Of a DNA stretch of 64,000 nucleotides, positions 7,539 to 16,780 are shown in pieces. The position numbers and the translations under genes are program-made. The stretch covers positions 62,001 to 126,000 of the forward strand of contig DASRAU010000041.1 in NCBI GenBank assembly GCA_035638075.1. The letters are read 5' to 3'. The stretch comes from DASRAU01 sp035638075 (GTDB lineage Bacteria; Acidobacteriota; Polarisedimenticolia; Gp22-AA2). The notes under the pieces were generated by a model, which was not told the DNA's origin, did not search any database, and was given only the letters and a program-made list of their open reading frames with translations. The first letter of the stretch is position 1. Each line of letters begins with the position of its first letter.

Positions 7539-9422
7539 GTGAACGGGAACATCCTGCGCCGCACCGGCGCGCGCCTTGCGTGCCTCGTCGCTTTTTGCGT
7601 CCTGGCGCCGTCGTCCGCGACCGGGCAGGAGCTGATGGCGGCGCGCGACCTCGGCGACCTGTCCCTCGAGCAGCTCTCCAGCATCGTCGTGACATCGGCC
7701 AGCGGCCGCGCCGAGCCGATCTCGGGCTCCTTGACCTCGATCTACGTCATCACCAGCGACGACATCCGCCGCTCCGGCGCCAACAGCATCATGGAGGCGC
7801 TGCGGCTCGCGCCGAATCTCGAGGTGGCGCAGAGCGGCGCGGTCGGCTACGCCATCACCGCGCGCGGCTTCAACGACACCCTGGCGAACAAGCTGCTGGT
7901 CCTCATCGACGGCCGGAACATCTACACGCCGACCTTCTCCGGCGTCTTCTGGGACGCGCCGGACGTCATGCTGGAGGACGTCGATCGGATCGAGGTGATC
8001 AGCGGGCCGGGCGGCGTGCTCTGGGGCGCCAACGCGGTCAACGGCGTCATCAACATCATCACCAGGCCCGCGGGGGAGACGCAGGGGGGCCTGGTGGCGG
8101 CCGGCGGCGGCAACCGCGAGCAGCGCCTCTCCGGCCGCTACGGCGGGGCCGTCGAGTCGGGCCACTGGCGCGGCTACGCGCAGGGAACGCGGCGCGAGAA
8201 CACCGAGCTTCCCGACGGCACCGAGACCCTCGACGGCCTCGGTCGGGTCCAGGGAGGGACCCGCTGGGACTTCGCCCACGCGCGCGACTCGTTCACGGTG
8301 CAGGGGGATGTCTACGACCAGCGGGACAACCAGGAGCAGCCGCTGACCTCCGAGCTGCGCGGCGCCAACGTTCTGGGCCGCTGGACCCGCACCTTCCAGG
8401 AGGGGGACACGCTGCGCGTCCTGTCGTACTGGGACCACACCGAGCGCCGGCAGCAGAAGCTCGACACCGGGTATCTCGACTGGAGCCACGTCCTGCATGC
8501 CCGGGGCGCGCATCGCGTGATCTGGGGCGGAGGCCTCCGGCAGGATCGCGACCGCATCGAGAGCAGCGCCGCCCTCGCCATCATTCCCGAGGACAAGGAC
8601 CTGAACTCCTGGAATCTCTACGCGCAGGACGAGATCGCGCTGCACCGCAATCTCGACCTCGCCTTCGGCGCCAAGGTGGACCGCAACAGCTACACCGGCG
8701 CGGAGTTCCTCCCGAGCGTCCGCCTCGGCTGGCGCTTCGCCACCGATCACCTGGCCTGGGCCGCCTGGTCGCGCGCCCTGCGCACCCCGTCGCGCTTCGA
8801 CCGGGAGCTCTTCATCCCGGGGACGCCGCCGTTCTTTCTCGCCGGGGGGCCGGATTTCGAGTCGGAAATCTTCTACGTCTACGAGGTCGGCTACCGCGGC
8901 CAGATGTCGGAGCGCTTCTCGTGGTCGGCGACCTTCTGGTACGACGATCTCGACAAGCAGCGTACCGTCGAGCCGGGTCCCGCGGCGGCGACGGTGGAGA
9001 ACGGCGCCGAGGGGCACTCGCAGGGCGTCGAGGTCTGGGGCACCTATCGGGTGATGGACCGCTGGCGCCTCTCGGCCGGCTACAACCATCTCGAAGTCGA
9101 GGTCGAGCCGAGGCCGGGCGTGATCGATCTCCAGCCCGCCGTCAACAACAACAGCGATCCGAACGAGTGGGCCAAGCTGCGATCCAGCCTCGATCTCGGC
9201 CGGGCGTGGGAGATCGACGTGATGGCGCGCTACTATGGCGCCCTCGAGGAACGCGGCGTCCCGTCCTACACGGCCGTGGATGCCCGGGTGGGATGGAGCC
9301 GCGGCACGAGCCTGGAGATCTCGCTTTTGATGCGCAACCTCACCGACGCGGGCCACATCGAGTGGGCCCCGGGAGCCGAGTTCGATCGGACCGCCTTCCT
9401 CAACGTCCTCGTCCGGTTCTGA
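7539..9422 (+). CDS. TonB-dependent outer membrane receptor
   Basis: A 627-residue protein with a signal peptide (residues 1-29). The segment 'LGDLSLEQLSSIVVTSAS' resembles the TonB-box/plug entry common to receptors beside YfiR-like proteins. The plug domain (about 55-170) holds 'GSLTSIYVITSDDIRRSG', 'ARGFNDTLANKLLVLIDGR' and 'VDRIEVISGPGGVLWGANAV'. A beta-barrel follows and ends in 'TAFLNVLVRF', with the C-terminal Phe typical of outer membrane proteins. The GTG start has a GGAGGGG ribosome site. It is the first gene of a tight trio with a YfiR-family protein (4-base gap) and a hybrid kinase, so it may serve as receptor or sensor for that signalling unit rather than as a plain importer. Confidence 0.92.
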   Translation: MNGNILRRTGARLACLVAFCVLAPSSATGQELMAARDLGDLSLEQLSSIVVTSASGRAEPISGSLTSIYVITSDDIRRSGANSIMEALRLAPNLEVAQSGAVGYAITARGFNDTLANKLLVLIDGRNIYTPTFSGVFWDAPDVMLEDVDRIEVISGPGGVLWGANAVNGVINIITRPAGETQGGLVAAGGGNREQRLSGRYGGAVESGHWRGYAQGTRRENTELPDGTETLDGLGRVQGGTRWDFAHARDSFTVQGDVYDQRDNQEQPLTSELRGANVLGRWTRTFQEGDTLRVLSYWDHTERRQQKLDTGYLDWSHVLHARGAHRVIWGGGLRQDRDRIESSAALAIIPEDKDLNSWNLYAQDEIALHRNLDLAFGAKVDRNSYTGAEFLPSVRLGWRFATDHLAWAAWSRALRTPSRFDRELFIPGTPPFFLAGGPDFESEIFYVYEVGYRGQMSERFSWSATFWYDDLDKQRTVEPGPAAATVENGAEGHSQGVEVWGTYRVMDRWRLSAGYNHLEVEVEPRPGVIDLQPAVNNNSDPNEWAKLRSSLDLGRAWEIDVMARYYGALEERGVPSYTAVDARVGWSRGTSLEISLLMRNLTDAGHIEWAPGAEFDRTAFLNVLVRF

Positions 9423-9426
9423 TCGG

Positions 9427-10002
9427 ATGCGCGCCGCCGCCGGGCCCGCGAGGCCGCGCCGGAGGAGAGTCGAACCGGTCCTCCTGCGCCTGCTCGCCGC
9501 CGGGGGCCTCGCACTGCTGGTCCCCCAGGTCGCCCAGGCGCAGCTGGCGCACGAGGTGAAGGGGGCGTACCTCTTCAAGTTCCTGTCGTACGTCGAGTGG
9601 CCGGACGACGTCCTGGGAGGGCCGCACGCCCCCCTGGTGATCGGCGTCCTCGGCGACGAGGAGGTGCGCGGGGCGCTGCAGGAGATCGTGCAGGGACGCC
9701 AGGCGCAGGGCCGGCCGGTGGAGGTGCGCCGCCTGAAGAGCGGCGACGCCGGGGACGGCCTGCACATGATCTTCGCCGGCCGGGATTCCGTGCAGGAGCT
9801 GGGGCGCTATGCCGGCCGGCGGGGGCTCCTCCTCGTCGGCGACAGCGATGACGGCCTCGCCCGCGGCGCGATGATCAACCTCGTTCTCGCCGAGAACCGG
9901 GTGCGGTTCGAGGTCGCCCCCGAGCCGGCGGAGCGGGCCGGCCTGCACATCAGCAGCCGCATGCTGGCGCTGGCGCAGGTGGTCAGGCCGGGGGCGTCAT
10001 GA
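9427..10002 (+). CDS. YfiR family (DUF4154) periplasmic protein
   Basis: A 191-residue exported protein; the hydrophobic leader is preceded by an unusually long basic N-terminus (about 20 residues). The DUF4154 signature is 'EVKGAYLFKFLSYVEWPDD' at about residue 40, followed by 'LVIGVLGDEEV' and, at the end, 'INLVLAENRVRFEVAPEPAERAGLHISSRML' (split here only by description), the usual closing motif. In Pseudomonas, YfiR is a periplasmic repressor of the diguanylate cyclase YfiN; here it is followed by a hybrid kinase instead. I see no cysteines, so a disulfide-controlled mechanism like that of Pseudomonas YfiR is unlikely. Its stop overlaps the kinase start (ATGA). Confidence 0.9.
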   Translation: MRAAAGPARPRRRRVEPVLLRLLAAGGLALLVPQVAQAQLAHEVKGAYLFKFLSYVEWPDDVLGGPHAPLVIGVLGDEEVRGALQEIVQGRQAQGRPVEVRRLKSGDAGDGLHMIFAGRDSVQELGRYAGRRGLLLVGDSDDGLARGAMINLVLAENRVRFEVAPEPAERAGLHISSRMLALAQVVRPGAS

Positions 10003-11888
10003 GGCTCCCCGCCTTCCTGCGCCGCTCGGTCAGCCGCAAGGTGACGGCCCTCGTCCTCACCACCACCCTCGCCGCCCTCTTCGTCACCGCCTTCGCGCTG
10101 GTCACCTACACCGTCCGCGACTACCGCCGCACCAAGGTGACCGACATGCGCACGCAGGCGGAAATCCTCGGCCGCGCCAGCGCCCCGGCGCTCGCCTTCG
10201 ACGATCGCAAGGAGGCGGCGCGTGATCTCGCGATGCTCGAGGCGCGTCCCGACATCGGCCGGGCCGCCCTCTACGCCCCGGACGGGGCCCTCTTCGCCGT
10301 CTGGGCGCGCGACACCGACACGGCGTCGATGCCGTCGCGCGTGCCCGAGCCGGGTCTGCGCATCGACGGGGATCGGCTCGATCTCGTCTATCCCCTGGTG
10401 GACGACGGCCAGCGCCTGGGGACCGTCGTGCTGCAGGCGCGCTACGGCCTGAGAGATCGCCTGCTCGCGTACGTCGTCATCCTGGCGGCGGTGATGGCCA
10501 TGGCACTGCTGGCGGCGCTCCTGCTTTCAGCCTGGCTGCAGCGCGCCGTGACCACGCCGATCCAGGGGGTGGCCGACGCGGCGCGCAGCGTCGTCGCCCG
10601 CCGCGATTTCTCCGTGCGGGCGGGACGCACGACGGAGGACGAGATCGGCATGCTGGCCGACGCCATGAACCACATGCTCGCCGACCTCGAGCGGGAGATC
10701 CGCGAGCGCCGCGACGCCGAGGAGGCGCTGCGCATCGTCGATCGGCGCAAGGACGAGTTCCTCGCCACCCTCGCCCACGAGCTGCGCAATCCGCTCGCGC
10801 CCATCCGCAACGCCCTCTACCTGATGCAGGCCCCCGGGAGCGACGCGCGCATCGCCGCCGAGGCGCGCGCCATCATCGACCGGCAGGTGCGGCAGATGGT
10901 GCGCCTGGTGGACGACCTGCTCGAGGTGTCGCGCATCACCACGGGCAACCTGGCGCTGCGCCGCGAGCGGGTGGACGTGCGCGCGGTGGCGTCGGCCGCG
11001 ATCGAGGCGGTCGAGCCACTCCTGCGCGACCGCGGGCACCGCTTCACCGTCGATCTGCCGCCGGCCGGGCGGACCATCGACGCCGACCCGACGCGCCTGG
11101 CGCAGGTGTTCCTCAACCTGCTCAACAACGCCGCCAAGTTCACGCCGTCCGGAGGGCGCATCGACTTCTCGGTGGAGGTGAAGGACGGCGAGATGATCGG
11201 CCGGGTGCGCGACGACGGCATCGGCATCGCTGCCGACATGCTGGATCCGATCTTCGAGATGTTCACCCAGGCCGACCGCACGCTCGAGCGCACCACCTCG
11301 GGACTCGGCGTCGGGCTGTCGCTCAGCCGGCGGCTGATCGAGCTGCACGGCGGCCGGCTCGAGGCGCACAGCGACGGGCCCGGGAAAGGATCCGAGTTCA
11401 TCGTCCGCATTCCCGCGATGCCGTTCCCCGCCCCCCGCACCTCGGCGTGGGCGCAGGAGGCCCTCGGCCGTTCCACGACGTTCCGGGAGCGCGATCCGGC
11501 GCACTTCCACGCGTCCGGCCCCGAGGCGAAGAGCCGGGTGCTGGTGGTGGACGACAACCGCGACTTCGCCGACACGCTGGCGCGCATGCTGCGCTCGCTC
11601 GGCCACGAAGTGCGCGTCGAGTACGACGGACTGGCGGGTCTGGCCGCCTCGCGGACCTTCCGCCCCGACATCGCCTTCCTCGACATCGGCATGCCGGGCC
11701 TCAACGGCTACGACCTGGCACGCCGCCTGCGCGCCTTCCCCTCGACCAGCGGCATCGTCCTCATCGCCGTCACCGGCTGGGGCAAGTCCGACGACCGCGA
11801 GCGATCGCGCCAGGCGGGCTTCGACGAGCACGTCGTCAAGCCGCTGGAGATCGAGCGGCTCCAGAGCATCCTCGGCCGCATCGGATAG
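9999..11888 (+). CDS. Hybrid sensor histidine kinase with periplasmic CHASE8-like sensor
   Basis: A 629-residue inner-membrane kinase. Transmembrane helix 1 is about residues 14-38, a periplasmic sensor about 39-155 ('RTQAEILGRASAPALAFDD' is the CHASE8-like entry), helix 2 about 157-179 and HAMP about 180-235. HisKA has the phosphoacceptor His260 (LAHELRNPL). HATPase has the N box LNLLNNAAKF, G1 DDGIGIA and GLGVGL. A receiver domain (513-629) has the acidic pair VVDD, Asp562 as phosphoacceptor (FLDIGMPG) and Lys in 'VVKPLE'. All catalytic residues are present. With YfiR upstream, the sensor is probably inhibited by that protein. There is no GGDEF or DNA-binding output, so a further phosphotransfer partner must be encoded elsewhere. 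Confidence 0.93.
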   Translation: MRLPAFLRRSVSRKVTALVLTTTLAALFVTAFALVTYTVRDYRRTKVTDMRTQAEILGRASAPALAFDDRKEAARDLAMLEARPDIGRAALYAPDGALFAVWARDTDTASMPSRVPEPGLRIDGDRLDLVYPLVDDGQRLGTVVLQARYGLRDRLLAYVVILAAVMAMALLAALLLSAWLQRAVTTPIQGVADAARSVVARRDFSVRAGRTTEDEIGMLADAMNHMLADLEREIRERRDAEEALRIVDRRKDEFLATLAHELRNPLAPIRNALYLMQAPGSDARIAAEARAIIDRQVRQMVRLVDDLLEVSRITTGNLALRRERVDVRAVASAAIEAVEPLLRDRGHRFTVDLPPAGRTIDADPTRLAQVFLNLLNNAAKFTPSGGRIDFSVEVKDGEMIGRVRDDGIGIAADMLDPIFEMFTQADRTLERTTSGLGVGLSLSRRLIELHGGRLEAHSDGPGKGSEFIVRIPAMPFPAPRTSAWAQEALGRSTTFRERDPAHFHASGPEAKSRVLVVDDNRDFADTLARMLRSLGHEVRVEYDGLAGLAASRTFRPDIAFLDIGMPGLNGYDLARRLRAFPSTSGIVLIAVTGWGKSDDRERSRQAGFDEHVVKPLEIERLQSILGRIG

Positions 11889-11998
11889 CCGTTCTCTCGG
11901 CGGGAGCCGCGCCATCCCGCGGGAACCTTTTCGGACCAGGCCCGTAGTCTCCTGTGGGGTGCCCATAGGAACACCGCGGCGCCCCCGGAGGAGGCACG

Positions 11999-12343
11999 AT
12001 GGGCGGCAAGGCGGATGTGATGCAGGGGACCCTGCTCCTGATGATCCTCAAGACCCTCGAGACCATGGGGCCGCTGCACGGGTACGGCGTCGCCCGGCGC
12101 ATCGAGCAGACGAGCGGTCATGGCCTGCTCGTCAACTATGGCACCCTCTACCCGGCCCTGCTCAAGCTCCTCCAGGAGGGGGACATCGCGGCCGAATGGG
12201 GCACCTCCGACAACAACCGCCGCGCCCGCTACTACCGCCTGACCTCGGCCGGGCGGCGGCGGCTGGTGCGCGAGACGCGCGAGTGGGAGCGGACCGCGGC
12301 GATCCTCGGACGCTTCCTCGTTCCTCAGGCGGATCGGTCGTGA
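11999..12343 (+). CDS. PadR family transcriptional regulator
   Basis: A 114-residue winged-helix protein of the short PadR class (PadR-s2). It starts 'MQGTLLLMILKTLETMGPLHGYGVARRIEQ' (helix-turn-helix entry, described in part) and continues with 'VNYGTLYPALLKLLQEG' and 'RARYYRLTSAGRRRL' (wing). Such regulators repress neighbouring transporter genes until a ligand or membrane stress is sensed. A strong GGAGGAGG ribosome site precedes the ATG. Its stop overlaps the GTG of the permease (GTGA), the standard arrangement for acidobacterial PadR-permease pairs, so it probably controls that operon itself. Confidence 0.93.
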   Translation: MGGKADVMQGTLLLMILKTLETMGPLHGYGVARRIEQTSGHGLLVNYGTLYPALLKLLQEGDIAAEWGTSDNNRRARYYRLTSAGRRRLVRETREWERTAAILGRFLVPQADRS

Positions 12344-14982
12344 GGGGCCTGCGCGGGTTCGTGAACCGATTCCTCGGCCTCTTCGGCGGCCGAAACGCCG
12401 ACCGGGAATTCCGCGAGGAGATCGAGAGCCACGTGCAGCTGCACACCGACGACAACCTGAGACGGGGGCTCCCGCCGGAGGAGGCGCGCCGCCGGGCGCT
12501 CGTCGATCTCGGAGGGACGGAGCAGGCCCTCGAGGCGCAGCGCGAAGGGCGCGGCCTCCCGGGCCTGGAGCGTCTGGCGCAGGACGTGCGCGCCGGCTGG
12601 CGCGGCGTGCGCAAGCATCCCGGCTTCAGCCTGCTCGCGGTCCTGACGCTGGCCCTCGGCATCGGCGCCAACACGGCGATCTTCAGTCTCGTGAGCGCGC
12701 TCCTTTTGCGCCCGCTGCCCTACGACCAGCCGGATCGCCTGGTGCAACTCTGGCACACGCCGCCGCAGCAGCAGTTCCCCGGCCGCCACCAGTTCGCCCT
12801 TTCGCCGGCCAACTACCTCGACTGGCGCGCACGCAGCCACGTCTTCGAGCACACCGCCGCCTACGGCGGGGCCAATCTCTCCTACACCGACGGGTCGCAC
12901 CCGGAGAATCTCACGGCGGCCCTGGTCGCGCCCGATCTGTTCTCCGTCCTGCGCGCGCGGCCCCAGGCGGGCCGGACCTTCCTGCCGGAAGAGGAGACGC
13001 CCGGCAAGGACAAGGTCGCCATCCTCAGCGATCGCCTGTGGCGCACGCGCTTCGGCGGCGACGCGGGGATTGTCGGGAAGCCGGTGCGATTCGGAGGCGA
13101 GCCGTACACCGTGGTCGGCGTCATGGCGCCCGGGTTCCGCTTCCCGGCCTGGGCCGATCTCTGGGTCCCGCTCGCCTGGACCGACAAGGACAAGGCCATC
13201 CGCGGCATCCACGACTACATGTCCATCGCCCGGCTCTCTCCGGGCGCCTCGGTCGCGCAGGCGCAGGCGGAGCTCGACACCATCGCGCGCGCCCTCGAGG
13301 CGCAGTACCCGGAGGACGACAAGGGCTGGGGCGCGCTGGTCGTCCCGCTGCACCGCGAGCTGGTGGGAGACGTCCGGCCGGCGTTGTGGGTCCTGTTCGG
13401 CGCGGTGACGCTCGTGCTCCTCATCGCCTGCGCCAATGTCGCGAACCTGGTGCTGGCCCGGACGCTGGCGCGCCGCAAGGAGATGGCGCTGCGCGCCGCG
13501 CTCGGGGCGAGCCGCGGCCGCATCCTGCAGCAGGTGCTGGTGGAGAACGTGCTCCTCGGACTCGCGGGAGGATGGCTCGGTCTCGCGGTGGCGCGCGAAG
13601 GGATCACCGCGCTGACGGCGCTTCTCGGCGAGCAGTTGCCGCGCTTCACCGAGGTGCGCCTCGACCTGCGCGTGCTCGCGTTCACGCTCGGCGTGTCGGT
13701 CCTCACCGGGCTCGCCGCCGGCCTCCTGCCGGGGCTCCGGCTGACGCGCGTCGACCCGGCCGAGGCGCTGAAGCAGGGGATGGGGCGCTCCTCCGCCGAT
13801 ACGGGCGGCCGGCGGACGCGCGGGATGCTGGTCGTCGCGGAGGTGTCGATCTCGCTCGTGCTGCTCGTCGGCGCCGGCCTGATGGTGCGCACCCTCGCGA
13901 AGCTCCGCGCCGTCGATCCGGGATTCGATCCGCGCGGCGTCCTCAGCATGACGGTCGCCCTGCCGGACGCGAAGTACGCCGAGCCCGGACAGAGGACGGC
14001 CTTCTACGACGCGGCGGTCGAGCGCATCCGGGCGCTGCCCGGCATCGCCGGCGTCGGCGCCATCGACGGCCTGCCGATGACGGGAGGATCGACCCAGCCG
14101 GTCGTCATCGAAGGCAGCCCGGACGTGCCGATGTCCGAGCAGCCGGAGTTCGCCGTGCGCGCCGTCACGGCGGGCTACCGGGACACGATGCGCATCCCGC
14201 TCCTGCGCGGCCGCGATTTCGCCGACTCCGACCGGCCGGAGCGGCCCCAGGTCGTGCTGGTCAGCGAGTCGTTCGCGCAGCGCTTCTGGCCCGGCGCCGA
14301 TCCGATCGGCCGCCGCGTGTCGCTCACCTTCCACCCCGGCCTGCGCGAGATCGTCGGCGTGGTCGGGGACGTCAAGCAGCAGGGGCTCGGCGCCATCCTG
14401 CCGGCGCCGACCATCTACGTGCCGGTCTTGCAGGAACCCCGCTACGCGCTGCAGCTCGTGGTGCGGCCGAAGGCGCCGCTCGCCACCCTCGCGACCGACG
14501 TCTCCGGCGCGATCGCCCGGGTGGATCCCGAGCAGCCGGTGACCGACGTGATGACGCTCGAGGCGATGCTGGACGACTCGCTGGCCCACCAGCGCGCCAC
14601 GATGCTCCTGCTGTCGCTGTTCGCCGGCTTCGCCCTGCTCCTCGCCGCCATCGGCATCTACAGCATCCTGTCGTACTCGGTGCGGCGGCGCGTGCCGGAG
14701 ATCGGCCTGCGCGTGGCGCTCGGGGCGCGACGGCTCGACGTCCTCTGGATGATCGTCGGCAACGGCCTGCGTCTCACGGGGATCGGGCTCGCCATCGGCG
14801 CGGTGGGGGCGCTCGCCGCGACGCGGCTCCTGTCCGGCCTGCTGTACGGGGTGCGCCCGGCCGATCCCCTGACCTTCGCCGGGGTGGCCCTGCTCCTGAC
14901 GACGGCCGCGCTCCTGGCGTGCTGGCTGCCGGCGCGCCTGGCGCTGCGGGTGGACCCGATGGTCGCCCTGCGGGAGGAGTAG
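12340..14982 (+). CDS. MacB/FtsX-like 'orphan' ABC permease (ADOP type)
   Basis: An 880-residue inner-membrane protein of the acidobacterial duplicated orphan permease type. A soluble N-terminal segment ('DREFREEIESHVQLHTDD', about 20-90) precedes the first transmembrane helix (about 98-125, 'LLAVLTLALGIGANTAIF'). A MacB-like periplasmic core and an FtsX domain (helices at about 355-470) follow, then a second core (about 500-740) and a second FtsX domain (about 750-875) ending 'RVDPMVALREE'. This is two fused MacB permeases. No ATPase gene is adjacent, as is typical of the group. It may act in envelope mechanotransmission or export with an ATPase encoded elsewhere. The GTG start is fixed by the GTGA overlap with the PadR gene. 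Confidence 0.9.
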   Translation: MRGLRGFVNRFLGLFGGRNADREFREEIESHVQLHTDDNLRRGLPPEEARRRALVDLGGTEQALEAQREGRGLPGLERLAQDVRAGWRGVRKHPGFSLLAVLTLALGIGANTAIFSLVSALLLRPLPYDQPDRLVQLWHTPPQQQFPGRHQFALSPANYLDWRARSHVFEHTAAYGGANLSYTDGSHPENLTAALVAPDLFSVLRARPQAGRTFLPEEETPGKDKVAILSDRLWRTRFGGDAGIVGKPVRFGGEPYTVVGVMAPGFRFPAWADLWVPLAWTDKDKAIRGIHDYMSIARLSPGASVAQAQAELDTIARALEAQYPEDDKGWGALVVPLHRELVGDVRPALWVLFGAVTLVLLIACANVANLVLARTLARRKEMALRAALGASRGRILQQVLVENVLLGLAGGWLGLAVAREGITALTALLGEQLPRFTEVRLDLRVLAFTLGVSVLTGLAAGLLPGLRLTRVDPAEALKQGMGRSSADTGGRRTRGMLVVAEVSISLVLLVGAGLMVRTLAKLRAVDPGFDPRGVLSMTVALPDAKYAEPGQRTAFYDAAVERIRALPGIAGVGAIDGLPMTGGSTQPVVIEGSPDVPMSEQPEFAVRAVTAGYRDTMRIPLLRGRDFADSDRPERPQVVLVSESFAQRFWPGADPIGRRVSLTFHPGLREIVGVVGDVKQQGLGAILPAPTIYVPVLQEPRYALQLVVRPKAPLATLATDVSGAIARVDPEQPVTDVMTLEAMLDDSLAHQRATMLLLSLFAGFALLLAAIGIYSILSYSVRRRVPEIGLRVALGARRLDVLWMIVGNGLRLTGIGLAIGAVGALAATRLLSGLLYGVRPADPLTFAGVALLLTTAALLACWLPARLALRVDPMVALREE

Positions 14983-14999
14983 CCGCCGCCCCCTTCCGC

Positions 15000-15005
15000 T
15001 ATCCT
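15000..15005 (+). promoter_or_regulatory. -10-like box before the YdjM-like gene
   Basis: TATCCT ends 7 bases before the GTG at 15013, with no clear Shine-Dalgarno. No convincing -35 is seen. Confidence 0.25.
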
Positions 15006-15012
15006 TATTACT

Positions 15013-16023
15013 GTGGATCCCATCACGCATGCCTTCCTGGGCGCCGCCGTGGCGCAGACGACGGCGTGGAGAACAGGCTGGAAGCTCGCCCTGCTCGGAG
15101 CGGCGGCGGGAACGCTGGCGGACGCCGACGTCTTCTTCCGGGTGTGGAGCGACCCGGCGCTGCCGTGGGAGGTGCACCGGCAGCTCACCCATGCGCTGGC
15201 CTTCGCGCCGGTCGGCGGTCTCGTCGCGCTGCTGCCGTTCCTGCTGTTCCGCTTCTGGCGCGCGCGCTTCGTGCCGGCGGCCGCCGCGGCGATCCTCGCC
15301 TACGCGTCGCACGGCCTGCTCGACGCCTGCACCAGCTACGGGACGTCGCTGTGGCTCCCTTTCTCGAGGTCCCGCAGCGCCTGGGACCTCATCGCCATCA
15401 TCGATCCGGTCTTCTCGGTCTTTCTCGTCGTCGGCGTGATCCTGGCGGCCCGGCACGCGCGACCGGCGCCGGCCTTCTGCGCGCTCCTCCTGTGCGCCGC
15501 CTACCTCGGACTCGGCGCGCGCCAGCATGCCGTCGCGATGCACGAGATCGCCCGCCGCGCGGCGGAGCGGGGCGACGCGATCGAGCGGGCGCGCGCGCTC
15601 CCCACGCCGGCCAATCTCGTCATCTGGCGCGGGCTCTACGTGTCGGAGGGACTCATCCACGCGGACGGCGTGCGGGTGCCGATCCTCGGCGCGGCGACCT
15701 GGCGCCCGGGCACCTCCGTGCCGCTCTTCCAGCGCGAGGCGGGCGCGGAGGGCGGCGCCACGGATGCGCGCGAGGCCCGCATCGCCGACGTCGAGGCCCG
15801 CTTCCAGCGCTTCGCCGACGGGTTCGCCGCCCGCGATCCGCAACAGCCGGAGGTCCTCGCCGACATGCGTTATTCGCTCGAGGTGGCCGCCTTCGCGCCT
15901 CTCTGGGGGATCCGCATCCGCCAGGACGGCGGCGCCGGGGATCCGGTGTCGTGGGTCGATCTGACCGACACCGACGAGCGCGCCTCGGTGCGGAGGATCT
16001 GGAGCGACCTGTGGCGCCGGTGA
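15013..16023 (+). CDS. YdjM-like membrane-bound metal-dependent hydrolase (DUF457)
   Basis: A 336-residue membrane protein starting 'MDPITHAFLGAAVAQ', the hallmark of the YdjM/PF04307 family, with conserved histidines in 'DPITHAF', 'HRQLTHAL' and 'ASHGLLDACTSYGT' that are thought to bind metal. Four or five transmembrane helices fill residues 25-165; the remaining ~170 residues are soluble and unusual in length. A lysophospholipase- or phosphatase-like activity on lipids has been suggested for the family but is not proven. The GTG start is used because the family motif begins exactly there. It is first in a co-directional run that continues to 21202. Confidence 0.85.
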   Translation: MDPITHAFLGAAVAQTTAWRTGWKLALLGAAAGTLADADVFFRVWSDPALPWEVHRQLTHALAFAPVGGLVALLPFLLFRFWRARFVPAAAAAILAYASHGLLDACTSYGTSLWLPFSRSRSAWDLIAIIDPVFSVFLVVGVILAARHARPAPAFCALLLCAAYLGLGARQHAVAMHEIARRAAERGDAIERARALPTPANLVIWRGLYVSEGLIHADGVRVPILGAATWRPGTSVPLFQREAGAEGGATDAREARIADVEARFQRFADGFAARDPQQPEVLADMRYSLEVAAFAPLWGIRIRQDGGAGDPVSWVDLTDTDERASVRRIWSDLWRR

Positions 16024-16033
16024 CCGGCCTCGC

Positions 16034-16717
16034 ATGAAGACGCCGCGGCACGCGCGCTACGTCCTCGTCCTGCTCGGTCTCTTCGTGATCTGGTGGACGG
16101 TGCTGGCGATCCAGCCGCTCGACCGCTCCGACTGGATGCTCGAGAACGCGCTCGCGGTCGGCGCGATCGGCGTTCTTGCCGTCACCTTTCGCTGGTTCCG
16201 CTTCTCGCGTTTCTCGTACACGCTGATCTTCGTCTTCCTGTGCGTGCACGAGGTCGGCGCCCACTACACCTACGCGAAGGTGCCGTACCAGGCCTGGCTC
16301 CATGCGGTCGGCTGGCCCGGCCTCGAATCGCTCGCCACCGGGCGCAACCACTTCGACCGGCTCGCCCATTTCTCCTTCGGCCTGCTGCTGTCGTACCCGA
16401 TGCGCGAGGTCTTCGTGCGCATCGCGCAGGCACGCGGCTTCTGGTCGTACTACCTGCCGCTCGACATGACCATGGCCTTCTCGATGCTCTTCGAGCTCAT
16501 CGAGTGGGCCGCCGCGACGGTCTTCGGCGGCGATCTCGGTGTCGCCTATCTCGGCACGCAGGGCGATCCGTGGGATGCGCAGAAGGACATGGCGCTCGCG
16601 AGCCTCGGTGGCCTCATCGCCATGCTCGTCACGGCCCTGGTGAATCTGCACCAGCAGCGCGATTTCGCGCGCGAGTGGATCGCAAGCCTGCGCGCGAAAC
16701 CGACTCGCCGCGACTGA
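16034..16717 (+). CDS. DUF2238 (YjdF-like) inner membrane protein
   Basis: A 227-residue protein with about six transmembrane helices. The DUF2238 signature residues are visible: 'EVGAHYTYAKVPY', 'GRNHFDRLAHFSFGLLLSYP', 'ELIEWAAATVFGG' and 'GTQGDPWDAQKDM'. The repeated charged and aromatic residues in those loops suggest a metal site or catalytic site at the membrane face, but no activity is known for the family. It starts 10 bases after the YdjM-like gene and is probably cotranscribed with it. Confidence 0.88.
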   Translation: MKTPRHARYVLVLLGLFVIWWTVLAIQPLDRSDWMLENALAVGAIGVLAVTFRWFRFSRFSYTLIFVFLCVHEVGAHYTYAKVPYQAWLHAVGWPGLESLATGRNHFDRLAHFSFGLLLSYPMREVFVRIAQARGFWSYYLPLDMTMAFSMLFELIEWAAATVFGGDLGVAYLGTQGDPWDAQKDMALASLGGLIAMLVTALVNLHQQRDFAREWIASLRAKPTRRD

Positions 16718-16780
16718 CGCGGCACATGGCACCGGCATTGCAGGCCCAAGGGAGCTTCTCCGACTCATGCGAGGGCTCTC

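Noticed and set aside
7110..9767. Open frame of 885 codons on the minus strand opposite the TonB receptor
   Set aside because: No homology, biased Arg/Ala composition; the plus strand encodes a complete TonB receptor and YfiR.
11940..11998. Possible PadR operator in the leader (GGTG-CACC partial symmetry)
   Set aside because: Only four-base arms match; too short to call an operator by eye.
12325..16035. Open frame of 1236 codons on the minus strand
   Set aside because: It spans opposite the ADOP permease and YdjM-like genes, crosses their boundaries and shows no domain; a shadow frame.
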